DNA of 64,000 nucleotides from Mucilaginibacter sp. (GTDB taxonomy: Bacteria; Bacteroidota; Bacteroidia; Sphingobacteriales; Sphingobacteriaceae), in assembly GCA_030445275.1 (NCBI GenBank), contig JAUCSE010000052.1:1-64000 (forward strand), written 5' to 3'. Positions 36,708-45,437 of the stretch are shown here, piece after piece. The notes under the pieces are model-generated. The model saw only the letters and a program-made list of their open reading frames with translations. It had not been told where the DNA came from and made no database searches. The first letter of the stretch is position 1. Each line of letters opens with the position of its first letter. Both the position numbers and the translations under genes were made by a program.

Positions 36708-36722
36708 CTTTATTGCATTAAT
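36704..36722. promoter_or_regulatory. Putative metalloregulator box of the ABC operon
   Basis: GCAACTTTATTGCATTAAT covers the -33 TTG of the operon promoter and matches the CobW-upstream box at 16 of 19 bases. The core is the dyad GCAA-N5-TTGC. Assignment to a Zur/Fur-type repressor is inference from gene content. Confidence 0.5.
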
Positions 36723-36790
36723 AATAATATTTAGTTAGCTTAGATAACAAGGGCTGTCAGTCTGAGCTTGTCGAAGACTCGTGCGTACAG

Positions 36791-37069
36791 GACTCACCCC
36801 GACATCTCCGCCAGCCGGCGGATGGACGACCCTCTCTTCAGCTTCGCTGGAAAGAGGGTTATTCATTTAAATAAAAACGCGTCATTGCGAGGCACGAAGC
36901 AATCTCTAAACTATACAGAGGGATCATAATGACCGGACCTGCTTATGTAGAGATTGCTTCGTACCTCGCAATGACGCGCGGAGAGGAACGTTTTTCGACC
37001 ACCCTCTTTCCGCCGCAGGCGAAGAGAGGGTGGTCGATCCGCCGGCTGGCGGAGATGACCGGGTGAGTC
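36791..37069. repeat. Nested palindromic repeat locus 1
   Basis: The outer 33-bp inverted pair (36791-36823 and 37037-37069, two mismatches) starts GACTCACCCCGACATCTCC. Inside lies an independent 31-bp inverted pair (36878-36908 and 36948-36978, one mismatch) starting CGCGTCATTGCGAGG. A related outer pair encloses a different inner palindrome at 45022-45293. This fills most of the gap between the ABC ATPase and TonB receptor genes. Confidence 0.88.
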
Positions 37070-37079
37070 AATCGCCACC

Positions 37080-39674
37080 CTATTTAATATTCAACGTCAG
37101 CGTGGTATAATAAAACCCGCCAATGGCAGGGCCGCCTAAAAATGAATTGTAATATTTGTTGGTTAAATTGGTTGCCCCAATTTTGAGATTAAGACCTGTT
37201 TTTACAAAATCGTAATTCACCTGGGCATCAACAGTACCGTACGATGCCACATTACCATTAACTAAAAACGACTGCCAGTAAAAACCACTTTGCCATTTAT
37301 AAGTGGCATTGAAGCCGAAGTTGCCAATAACATGATTGCCACCAAAAGAGAAATTGGTGATCCACTGCGGTGTGTTAAAGCCATCCTCCAGGGCATCCTC
37401 ATTGGCGGTACGCTGTAATTTGGCGTAGGATACGTTACCTGTCACAACATACTTCTGCGATAATTTATACGACAAGCCTAAGCTGCCCCCGATGTTATAC
37501 ACCGTACTTTGGGAGTTTGTCCAGGCGCGATAGCGGGCCTGTTTGTTTTTATCATTCAGGGCATATGGTACGGAGTCGGGTTTTGTAGTGTTGGGTACAT
37601 TGATCTCCACCTGGCCTATAAAATTATTGTACTTATTGTAGTAAAAATCGGCATCAACACTTAGCTGGCCATCAAACAGTATTGATTTATAGCCGGCCTC
37701 GAACGAGTTGATATGCTCCGGTTGCAAATAAGTATAGGGATTCTTTTTAAGCAATCCTTTTTCCTTTTCAATAGCCGCATCCGTGGTCATCCCGGCATTA
37801 AAATCATTTTTTACTGCTGCCTGGAAGGCATCGATGGAAGTACGGAGGTAGGAGTTTTCAAATATGCCATTTGATACCACTCTTAAACCACCAATACGCT
37901 TAACCCCACCACTGTTTACGTTAGAGAATGCCTCGAATATACTCGGGAAACGGTAACCGCTTTGGAATGATACCCTGAAGTTTTGCTCCACCACCGGTGA
38001 GAACACCGCTGTAAAACGCGGATTAAATTTCAGGTTAAAATAATCATTCCTGTCGGCACGTAGGGTAGCCGATAGTTTAAGCTCATTATCAAAAAGCTCT
38101 TTGGCCACCTGCACAAAACCACCAGTTTTGCTATAATCAATATTGCTGAACTCCTTGCCTGGTACGTAATTAATAAAATAGTTACCATCCGGATGAATGA
38201 TATAGGTACGGTGATCAAAACCAGCCAATAAATCGAGACCGGTTTCTTTCTGAAAAGTTGGTGATATGGCATTGGATATGTTTACCTGCCCCTCTACATG
38301 CAGCAGATCGTCCTTTACCCGCAATGCGGCACCTACATCCCAATTGTTGATATCGGCCAGTTTATCAAGCGTGTTTTTAAAGGCTGCTGTTCCTGGTTGA
38401 TACCTGCCTGCATCAGCCAGTTGGCGTGCCTGTTGTAAGGCTTGCGGAACTGTTGAACCTCCCGCTGTGGCCGAGTTAAACCCTTTGGTAAAATCGGCAT
38501 ACCAGGTATTATCATCTTTATAGTTTCTGTCTATATTCTCGCCGGCCGAACGCAGGTTATATGATTTACCGGTATTTTCACTCGTCCAGTAACCGCGTAC
38601 CTGGTAAATGTTGTTCTTGATCTCCAGCGCATGTTGCTGTAAAATATAACCCGATAACCTGAAACGATTGGCACGCTGATAAATATTATCCAGATCGGCA
38701 AAGCGATAGGTATAATTGATGCGGGTATTGTCATTCAATTTATAAGCCAGCCCAACATCAACTTTAACATTGTGCAGATTATAGCTGGTTAAATCCTTTT
38801 CGGCATAACCGGTACGGGCAATGGAATATTGCTTGCCACCAAGGGTAACCGTTTTGCGGTCTGATGATTCATTACCATAACCATTCACCGGATCGTAACC
38901 CGGATTAGCAGGACCGCCGGGAATACCCAGTTTGGCATTGGCTGCCGCGTTCAAATCAGTAGTATTATCGGCTATCCAATCATAACCTGTAGTATAAGTA
39001 CCATTTAGTTTAAAGGCAAACTTTTTTGACAGCGCCTTAGCTATCCTGAAACTGGTTTCTGAAAATAATTTGGCCGATGTTTCCTTGTCGCCCACATGAT
39101 TTACACCCGTTTTTTGCTGAATGCTGATGCCCTGACTGGTAAAAGGATCTTTGGTGATAAAATTGGCCAGGCCGTTAATGGCATTCAGTCCATACAGTGC
39201 CGAAGCCGTGCCGGGGATGATCTCCACACTTTCAATATCCAGATCGCTCGGACCTAAAGCATTACCAATCGGCGCGCCAATATGTGGTGCCTGGTTATCA
39301 ACCCCATCAACTAATTGGGTAAAGCGCACATTGGTGGTATTGGCAAAACCTCGTGTATTGATGATACGAAAACCAAGACTGGGTGTTATCAGTTGTACAC
39401 CTTTCACATTCTCTAACGCATCAAAGAATGAGGGTGCGGCAGATCTCTTGAAATCAGCCGCTGTGATTTTCTCGATACTTACCGGCGACCGCAAAATACT
39501 TTCGCTGATACGGGAGGCCGAAACCACCACCTCGTTCAGATCATGTTTTTTTAATTGGGTAGTGTCACGTTTTTTGGCCGCAGTATCAGCCGGAATAGTT
39601 TTTTTTCTGTTTTGAGCATAAAGCATGCTGCCGGTAAGCAGCATCGGGATAAGTAGTAGGTACTTTTTGTGCAT
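37080..39674 (-). CDS. TonB-dependent receptor
   Basis: An 864-aa outer-membrane receptor with a signal peptide (1-20). The region LNEVVVSASRI (about 45-56) acts as TonB box/plug entry, the plug spans about 60-175 (TRGFANTTNVRFTQLVDGVD), and a barrel ends in FYYTTLTLNIK. It lacks STN and the carboxypeptidase-like domain, so it resembles metal-chelate or small-ligand receptors more than SusC. It is the gene upstream of the ABC/DUF3299 operon on the same strand and may be its outer-membrane partner, although a repeat locus separates them. Confidence 0.93.
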   Translation of the reverse strand: MHKKYLLLIPMLLTGSMLYAQNRKKTIPADTAAKKRDTTQLKKHDLNEVVVSASRISESILRSPVSIEKITAADFKRSAAPSFFDALENVKGVQLITPSLGFRIINTRGFANTTNVRFTQLVDGVDNQAPHIGAPIGNALGPSDLDIESVEIIPGTASALYGLNAINGLANFITKDPFTSQGISIQQKTGVNHVGDKETSAKLFSETSFRIAKALSKKFAFKLNGTYTTGYDWIADNTTDLNAAANAKLGIPGGPANPGYDPVNGYGNESSDRKTVTLGGKQYSIARTGYAEKDLTSYNLHNVKVDVGLAYKLNDNTRINYTYRFADLDNIYQRANRFRLSGYILQQHALEIKNNIYQVRGYWTSENTGKSYNLRSAGENIDRNYKDDNTWYADFTKGFNSATAGGSTVPQALQQARQLADAGRYQPGTAAFKNTLDKLADINNWDVGAALRVKDDLLHVEGQVNISNAISPTFQKETGLDLLAGFDHRTYIIHPDGNYFINYVPGKEFSNIDYSKTGGFVQVAKELFDNELKLSATLRADRNDYFNLKFNPRFTAVFSPVVEQNFRVSFQSGYRFPSIFEAFSNVNSGGVKRIGGLRVVSNGIFENSYLRTSIDAFQAAVKNDFNAGMTTDAAIEKEKGLLKKNPYTYLQPEHINSFEAGYKSILFDGQLSVDADFYYNKYNNFIGQVEINVPNTTKPDSVPYALNDKNKQARYRAWTNSQSTVYNIGGSLGLSYKLSQKYVVTGNVSYAKLQRTANEDALEDGFNTPQWITNFSFGGNHVIGNFGFNATYKWQSGFYWQSFLVNGNVASYGTVDAQVNYDFVKTGLNLKIGATNLTNKYYNSFLGGPAIGGFYYTTLTLNIK

Positions 39675-39742
39675 AGGGGCTTGTTTGGTTGTTAGTTTTA
39701 TATTCGATATGTTTTTATTTATATAACGAAATTCAAAATAAA

Positions 39743-39767
39743 GCCAACTCGTGTATTACGAATTGGC
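39743..39767. promoter_or_regulatory. Inverted repeat upstream of the TonB receptor gene
   Basis: GCCAACTCGT (39743-39752) pairs with ACGAATTGGC (39758-39767), one mismatch, 5-bp spacer, 69 bp before the start codon. It is a possible operator; no -7 box of full consensus was found. Confidence 0.35.
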
Positions 39768-39908
39768 CCATATATTATGAAGTAAATATATTATGATTAT
39801 TTTAATATAATATTATCAGTAAACATAAAATATTATTCACTTTTTCTTCTTAGTCGATTATGACTATTAAACCTTACAAGGCTTTTTATATTTTTTTTGT
39901 GCTTATAA

Positions 39909-39968
39909 GAGACGCATGTGATACGTCTCTACATTTATTTTTTTGTAGAGACACATCACATGTGTCTC
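39909..39968. repeat. GAGACGCATGTGA palindromic repeat
   Basis: 25-bp arms (39909-39933 and 39944-39968) pair with three mismatches. Intergenic; nothing else is seen between the receptor promoter and the MFS terminator. Confidence 0.7.
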
Positions 39969-39993
39969 ATGAACCACTGATATTTTTTTCCTA

Positions 39994-40025
39994 AATAAAA
40001 AAACTGCCGGCTTTCCAGCCGGCAG
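39994..40025 (-). terminator. Terminator of the MFS/isomerase operon
   Basis: CTGCCGGCT-TTCC-AGCCGGCAG (40004-40025). On the minus strand it is followed by a run of T, 50 bp after the MFS stop. Confidence 0.85.
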
Positions 40026-40074
40026 CAAACCAATTTTAACCAAAACAGCTATAACAGCCATTATCTTATCATCC

Positions 40075-41439
40075 TTACAGATGTGTTTCTTTCCAATAAA
40101 CTTCGATATTCTCGAGTGAACGACCTTTGGTTTCGGGTATTAGTTTCCAGGTAAGCCACAATGCCGGTGAGCAGCAGATGGCAAACAGCCAGAATGTATA
40201 TGACGGCCCTAACCTCTCCAGCATAACCGGTGTTAACTGCCCAACCAGAAAATTGCCTACCCACAATGAGAGTGTGGCCAAAGCCATAGCTTTACCCCTG
40301 ATGGCATTGGGAAAAATCTCGCCGATAACTACCCAGCAAACCGGTCCGAACGAGAACGCGAAACAAGCTATAAAAGCTAGTATGAAGATCAATATCCACG
40401 GACCGGAAGTTATACCTAAAGCAAACAATATCCCGATAATGATCAAGGAAACAACCGCACCGCCAATACCAACAAACAATAATGGCCTGCGTCCCCATTT
40501 ATCAACTGTAAAAATGGCCACAAAGGTAAACACCACATTAACCAGGCCTATGGTTACCTGCCCGCCCAGTGCACTGTTCAGTGTAAAACCAGCATGCTCC
40601 AGTATTTTGGGCCCATAATAAATAACCGCGTTTATACCGCATACCTGCGACAGGAAAGGTAGCAACAGCCCAATCCATAAAGCCCTGCGATAAATTGGAG
40701 TAAACAGTTCTCTGAGTGAACCTTCGTTGCTATTACCTATATTTTTAAATGCATCAACTTCCTTCTGAGCTGTTTCGGCACCATCGATTTTTATCAATAT
40801 GGCCGTGGCTTTCTGTTCCTGTCCCCCCAATAACAACCATCGTGGCGATTCGGGCACAAAAAACAGGCAGATCAGGAATATGCCCGCGGGCAATGCGCCT
40901 AAACCGAGCATGGCCCGCCATACTTCGGACGACAATACTTTATTCAAATCCGCAGTATGACTGGCCAGGTATGCATTTGAAAAATAAGCCAGTACAATAC
41001 CAATAGTTAAAGCCAGCTGATATAGCGATACCATCATTCCCCGGAAACGCGACGGCGAAAATTCAGAAATATACAATGGCGATACCATTGATGCCACACC
41101 TATACCTAAACCACCAATTAACCGGAATATAATTAAAGTAGTAAATGAACCCGACAACATACATCCTAATGCCGATGCCAGGAACAGTACCGCCGAAATG
41201 ATCAATACGATTTTACGCCCGTATTGGTCGCTCAATTTACCGGAACAACTTACACCTATAATACAACCTAACAATGCACAGCTTACAAACCAACCCTCGC
41301 TAACCGCATTCAATTGAAAATCATGCCTTACCAGGCTAACCGTTCCCGAAATGACAGCGGTATCAAACCCGAATAAGAAACCACCCAGGGCAGCCACCAG
41401 GCAAACGAGGTATAGATAGGTGTTGTTCTTTTTTCCCAT
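40075..41439 (-). CDS. Sugar porter family MFS transporter
   Basis: A 454-aa protein with 12 transmembrane helices. GKLSDQYGRK (loop 2-3), VPESPRWLL (after helix 6) and the C-terminal VPETKGRSLENIE-like segment (IPETKGRSLENIE) are sugar porter signatures. It probably imports a hexose by proton symport. It follows the mannose-6-phosphate isomerase gene by 20 bp in the same operon, so mannose or a related sugar is the best guess. Confidence 0.94.
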   Translation of the reverse strand: MGKKNNTYLYLVCLVAALGGFLFGFDTAVISGTVSLVRHDFQLNAVSEGWFVSCALLGCIIGVSCSGKLSDQYGRKIVLIISAVLFLASALGCMLSGSFTTLIIFRLIGGLGIGVASMVSPLYISEFSPSRFRGMMVSLYQLALTIGIVLAYFSNAYLASHTADLNKVLSSEVWRAMLGLGALPAGIFLICLFFVPESPRWLLLGGQEQKATAILIKIDGAETAQKEVDAFKNIGNSNEGSLRELFTPIYRRALWIGLLLPFLSQVCGINAVIYYGPKILEHAGFTLNSALGGQVTIGLVNVVFTFVAIFTVDKWGRRPLLFVGIGGAVVSLIIIGILFALGITSGPWILIFILAFIACFAFSFGPVCWVVIGEIFPNAIRGKAMALATLSLWVGNFLVGQLTPVMLERLGPSYTFWLFAICCSPALWLTWKLIPETKGRSLENIEVYWKETHL

Positions 41440-41459
41440 TGTTTAAGTTCCTGTGCTGT

Positions 41460-43280
41460 TTATTTTAAAAAAGCTTTAATAACCTTTACCCGGCTTTGGC
41501 CTAAATTGGTTAATACATATGATACTGCCGCTGCCGGCACCACAAAAGTTTCGGCATAAGCAAAAACATGCTTTGAGCCATCGGCTGTTTTTATGGATAT
41601 AGCTTCTCCCTCCACCAGCATCATTACATGGCATTGGTTGTTGGTTTCTGCTGTAAACTGACTATCAAACTCTATGCGGTGAACATCATAAAAATGCTCG
41701 CGGTGTGTGGGTAAATGAATTAGCTGCCAGTCTGCATCTTGTTGAATAATTGCCGGTTTTGAAATAAGCTCTTCCTGAACGCGATTGCCCTTACGGTTAA
41801 AATCAAGGTTATTAAACGCGTGATCAATATTAATAGGGCGCGGGTTGCCATCCAGATCAAGCCTCAACCAATCGTACATTTTAAACGTGAAGATATAAGG
41901 CGTAGCGCTGATCTCCAATACCAGGTTATCTGCTCCTGCGCTGTGCACCGTACCATTCGGGATCAGGAATAGATCGTGTTTCCTGGCTGTGTGAGCCTGT
42001 ACGTAATCAGTGATATTAATCTCCTTGTTTTCGGCCTGACTTATTTCTAATGCTGATCTGAATGTTTCACGATCAATATCTTCCTGGAAGCCCAGGTAAA
42101 CTTCGGCTTTGTCCTTACAATCCAGTATGTAATAAGTTTCATCCTGGGTTATGGTTTCGCCAAAATTATCCTGTATATATTTTAACCGGGGATGGCATTG
42201 GATAGATAAATTTCCACCATCATAGGTATCCAGAAAATCAAACCGGATAGGGAATTCATCACCAAATTTCTGTGCATGGTTCCCCAGTATTTGTTCCCGG
42301 TTATGAAACATCAGAAAATCAAAAGATACTTCGAGCAAATAGCCATCGCTTTCAAACACCAAGCCATTCTCGGGCACTATTAACTCAAACGACCATGCAT
42401 AGTTAACCACATCCTTGTTTAGGTTTTTAATATGATCCTTTATCCAATGGCCTCCCCATGCACCTGGCTCAAACCAGGGCCTTACCCTGATCACCGATTG
42501 GCTGATGTGATTTAATCCGGCCGTAAAATCGGCTTTGTACATCCAATTAATATCATCGGGCCATTGCCCGTCGGCCATAACGCTTATTTTATTCAGTATT
42601 TGTTTTTTATGCTTATTTAGCAAAACCCAGTCAACAAAATAAAATCGTTTATACATGTAAAACGGTTCTTGCACATCCGCGGTGCCGAGGTTGGTAACAG
42701 CGCCGGCCCGCATCCTGAACTGCAATTCGTTTTTGGGCAGATCGATATAAATTACCGGGACATTCCAGCTGCTTAACGTTGCGCCGGTACCCATCATAAT
42801 ATTGATATCATAAGCCGGGTTTGGCGATTGTGCTGCTAATTCATCCAACCGGTAAAAATCATGCAATGATAAAGTGCACCTGGTTCCCCACACGGCATCA
42901 GTTGTGCCCATGAAAGGTGCAACCAGTGTTTCAATAACCGATGCTGGCTTCAAATAGGCCGACGTTTCGACCCAGTTCACGGTTAAACCTTTAGCTGTAA
43001 AATATTTATTTAACGAAATCTGTATCCTTTTCCAAAAAACAGCGTCATAACCATCAATAACAACTGTTTTTTGATTGATAATATATTGAGCCAATGTATC
43101 ATATCCATTATAGATCTTGCCTTTACCTAATGAACATGCCGGGTAAATATTGTATTCACCCTCAGCTATATTAAACCCGCTCAATTTTACGGGCATTAAA
43201 CATTGTGACGTTTTGCGAAGCAGTATATCAGCACTTCCCTGAGGGACAGCAACATTTGTATTAATTTGGTTACTAATCAC
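41460..43280 (-). CDS. Class I mannose-6-phosphate isomerase-like protein with a long N-terminal region
   Basis: A 606-aa protein with a GTG start. Residues 265-606 form the isomerase: the WFEPGAWGG segment, QCHP (361-364), QDETYY with Glu381, and NGTVHSAG supply the metal ligands and active site. About 260 N-terminal residues are not part of the normal enzyme (usually 300-400 aa). They contain VIDGYDAVFWKRIQISL, reminiscent of a kinase P-loop region but without the Gly-Lys-Thr/Ser. It may interconvert mannose- and fructose-phosphates for the sugar taken up by the adjacent MFS porter. Divergent from a GntR regulator. Confidence 0.83.
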   Translation of the reverse strand: MISNQINTNVAVPQGSADILLRKTSQCLMPVKLSGFNIAEGEYNIYPACSLGKGKIYNGYDTLAQYIINQKTVVIDGYDAVFWKRIQISLNKYFTAKGLTVNWVETSAYLKPASVIETLVAPFMGTTDAVWGTRCTLSLHDFYRLDELAAQSPNPAYDINIMMGTGATLSSWNVPVIYIDLPKNELQFRMRAGAVTNLGTADVQEPFYMYKRFYFVDWVLLNKHKKQILNKISVMADGQWPDDINWMYKADFTAGLNHISQSVIRVRPWFEPGAWGGHWIKDHIKNLNKDVVNYAWSFELIVPENGLVFESDGYLLEVSFDFLMFHNREQILGNHAQKFGDEFPIRFDFLDTYDGGNLSIQCHPRLKYIQDNFGETITQDETYYILDCKDKAEVYLGFQEDIDRETFRSALEISQAENKEINITDYVQAHTARKHDLFLIPNGTVHSAGADNLVLEISATPYIFTFKMYDWLRLDLDGNPRPINIDHAFNNLDFNRKGNRVQEELISKPAIIQQDADWQLIHLPTHREHFYDVHRIEFDSQFTAETNNQCHVMMLVEGEAISIKTADGSKHVFAYAETFVVPAAAVSYVLTNLGQSRVKVIKAFLK

Positions 43281-43384
43281 TTATTTTGTTATAATGTATG
43301 AACATATTAATTAAGACTACAAATTCCCCTTAACTATTGTTTACGACCGATATTAAAAATAAATTGGCTTATTGTTATTATGTA

Positions 43385-43427
43385 CAAACATATAAATTAT
43401 TTCAGTATTCAAATAATATTCAAATTA
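43385..43427. promoter_or_regulatory. Isomerase/MFS promoter with tandem operator-like repeats
   Basis: On the minus strand TATGTTTG (43385-43392) is a -7 box, and a TTG 17 bp upstream (43410-43412) is its -33. Tandem 11-bp repeats TATTCAAATAA (43406-43416) and TATTCAAATTA (43417-43427) cover the -33. A third TATTCAAATAA lies at 43539-43549, touching the ATG of the GntR gene. They are candidate GntR binding sites. Confidence 0.5.
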
Positions 43428-43430
43428 ATT

Positions 43431-43438
43431 TATTTTTG
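43431..43438 (+). promoter_or_regulatory. -7 element of the GntR gene
   Basis: TATTTTTG matches TAnnTTTG and lies about 110 bp before the GntR start. -33 is not clear. Confidence 0.4.
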
Positions 43439-43549
43439 TACCTTACTGAGTAAACGGATAATAATAAAACTTATTCCTAGCCGTCTCTATGTAGTAACAA
43501 ATAAAACTTGTTAACTAAAAATGGATATTATTGTAATTTATTCAAATAA

Positions 43550-44278
43550 ATGAAATACGCTATAGATCATAAAAGCCCTATTCCCTTACACGTACAGGCC
43601 GAAGCTCTTTTAAGAACCATAATAGCAGAAGAAGACTACCAGGCTGGAAAATTATTACCTAACGAAGTTGATCTTGCAAAAAAACTGGCCATATCACGTA
43701 CCACATTAAGACAGGCCATTAACAAACTGGTTTTTGAGGGGTTGTTGGTGCGTAAAAAAAGATTCGGCACCAAGGTTGCCCAGGCTGCCGTTAGTTCAAA
43801 GTCAAATAACTGGTTAAGTTTTTCGCAGGAGATGGCTTTAAGGGGTATCCCAATTAAAAATTTCGAACTGCATGTTACCTGGGTATTCCCAGATGAGGCT
43901 TTAGCTAATTTCTTTGATATAAAAACCGACCGTAAAGTATTAAAAATGGAACGGGTTAGGGGGCGTACCGATGAGCCATTTGTTTATTTTGCATCCTACT
44001 TTCACCCCCGTGTTGGCCTTACTGGCGATGAGGATTTTAAGCGGCCACTATATGAAATGCTGGAAAATGACCACTCGGTTATTGCCACCATATCAAAAGA
44101 AGAAATCAGCGCCAGATCAGCAGATCATTTTATTGCCGAAAAGCTGAGAGTAACCAATGGCAGCCCCGTTTTATTCAGAAAAAGATTTGTTTTTGACCAG
44201 GGCGAGCGGCCAATTGAGTACAATTTGGGTTATTACAAAGCCGATAGCTTTGTTTATACAGTAGAGAGCAGCCGGTAA
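43550..44278 (+). CDS. GntR family regulator with UTRA domain
   Basis: A 242-aa protein with an N-terminal winged HTH (about 8-72; AKKLAISRTTLRQAINKL) and a C-terminal UTRA ligand-binding domain (about 90-238; the VRGRTDEPFVYFASYFHP and FDQGERPIEYNLGYYKAD segments). HutC/UTRA-type regulators bind sugar phosphates or amino-acid derivatives. The divergent isomerase/MFS operon is the probable target. Confidence 0.93.
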   Translation: MKYAIDHKSPIPLHVQAEALLRTIIAEEDYQAGKLLPNEVDLAKKLAISRTTLRQAINKLVFEGLLVRKKRFGTKVAQAAVSSKSNNWLSFSQEMALRGIPIKNFELHVTWVFPDEALANFFDIKTDRKVLKMERVRGRTDEPFVYFASYFHPRVGLTGDEDFKRPLYEMLENDHSVIATISKEEISARSADHFIAEKLRVTNGSPVLFRKRFVFDQGERPIEYNLGYYKADSFVYTVESSR

Positions 44279-44286
44279 TTTACGTC

Positions 44287-44415
44287 GCCTGTTCAAGCGT
44301 CCTTCGCTTGAACTTATACTAGTGTAAGCGTCCACGCTTACACTAAATGATTATTTTAAAGTAAGCGTGGACGCTTACTCAGGACTTTATTCAAGCCTAG
44401 ACGCTTGAATAGGCG
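44287..44415. repeat. Cluster of four AAGCGT palindromes
   Basis: GTTCAAGCG/CGCTTGAAC (44291-44313), AGTGTAAGCG/CGCTTACACT (44321-44344), GTAAGCGTGGACGCTTAC (44361-44378) and TTCAAGC/GCTTGAA (44390-44409). The outer sequences CGCCTGTTCAAGCG and CGCTTGAATAGGCG make the whole 129 bp a larger inverted repeat. It lies between convergent genes. Confidence 0.75.
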
Positions 44416-44436
44416 CAAAATAGGCCTTCCTAAAAC

Positions 44437-44769
44437 CTACGTCCGCATCCTTTTAGGATTAAAGGCCACTAAGTAGTTAAGATCCTCGTTTAAAAGATTG
44501 GGGCCGTTTTCCCTTGAACCACCTTTGTATGATGGTTGATCAAGCCTGGCTTTAACGGTATGTAGTACTTGCAATAAAATTTCGGGGCCAATTTTGGCGG
44601 CAACGGTAGGGTAATAATCTTTTTGAATTTTTACCCGCTCTGTATTGGTTACCATGCTCAGTTCCCATCCATCTTCACCTTTAAAACCATGTTCTTTGGC
44701 TGTGTTCAACAGATCGAACATATACATGCGTGTCTGGCTTTCAATCGTTTGCTTATCTATTATCATCAT
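44437..44769 (-). CDS. Hypothetical protein
   Basis: A 110-aa soluble protein, mixed charge, no signal peptide or membrane segment. It looks alpha/beta, with a helical N-terminus (MFDLLNTAKEHG) and an extended Gly/Ser-rich loop (PSYKGGSRENGPN). No family recognised. It is monocistronic, with a 600-bp repeat-rich gap upstream. Confidence 0.65.
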   Translation of the reverse strand: MMIIDKQTIESQTRMYMFDLLNTAKEHGFKGEDGWELSMVTNTERVKIQKDYYPTVAAKIGPEILLQVLHTVKARLDQPSYKGGSRENGPNLLNEDLNYLVAFNPKRMRT

Positions 44770-45021
44770 TTGTTATTTGCTACAGTTTATTTCCTTGCCA
44801 TATACTTGCTATAATTTACAATAGATGAGTCTTATAAAAACGCGATGACTGTGAATGGTAACCGTTCTTTATGATCGTCCTGATATCGTTTTATGAGCTA
44901 AAGCTTAATTATCACCGTATCAGAAAATGGCAATGCCTAAGGATTTTTTGTAGTAGCGAGGAAGGATTTTTTATAAAGATAGCTATATTTTATTGTATAT
45001 CAGTAGTTTTTGAAATGAATA

Positions 45022-45293
45022 GACTCACCCCGACATCTCCGCCAGCCGGCGGATTGGTCGACCCTCTCTTCGCCTGCGGCAGAAAGAGGGTTGAGGAAAA
45101 AAGTTTGTCATGCTGAACGGAGTGAAGCATCTATTGAACACCATGCACATTCACGAATAGATCCTTCGTTCCTCAGGATGACAATTTCTATTATGTCCTT
45201 ACTCTTTACTTCATTTTAAAATCCCCTCTTTCCGCCATAAGCTAAGAGAGGAATGGGGCGATCCGCCGGCTGGCGGAAATGCCAGGGTGAGTT
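45022..45293. repeat. Nested palindromic repeat locus 2
   Basis: The outer pair (45022-45054 and 45261-45293) has the same left arm as locus 1. The inner pair differs: TTGTCATGCTGAACGGAGTG begins at 45105 and its partner ends at 45184 (ATCCTTCGTTCCTCAGGATG inside). The remaining sequence from 44770 to 45021 shows no gene or clear signal. Confidence 0.85.
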
Positions 45294-45369
45294 AACCCCT
45301 CCGGCACAAAAAGCCAAAATCCTAGCATTACAGGGTAGTATCGGCGAATGATATGAGTACCTATTTAAA

Positions 45370-45377
45370 TATATTTG
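45370..45377 (+). promoter_or_regulatory. -7 element of the aldehyde dehydrogenase gene
   Basis: TATATTTG matches TAnnTTTG exactly. It lies 60 bp before the ATG at 45438 and rules out the in-frame TTG at 45375 as start. Confidence 0.5.
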
Positions 45378-45437
45378 CCAAACTATTTGCGGCACCTGCC
45401 GTTTGTTATAGCATACTATCTAATCATCATATTTATC

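Noticed and set aside
36791..37069. Repeated palindromes considered as a CRISPR array
   Set aside because: Repeats are inverted, not regularly spaced direct repeats, there are no spacers of even size and no cas genes.
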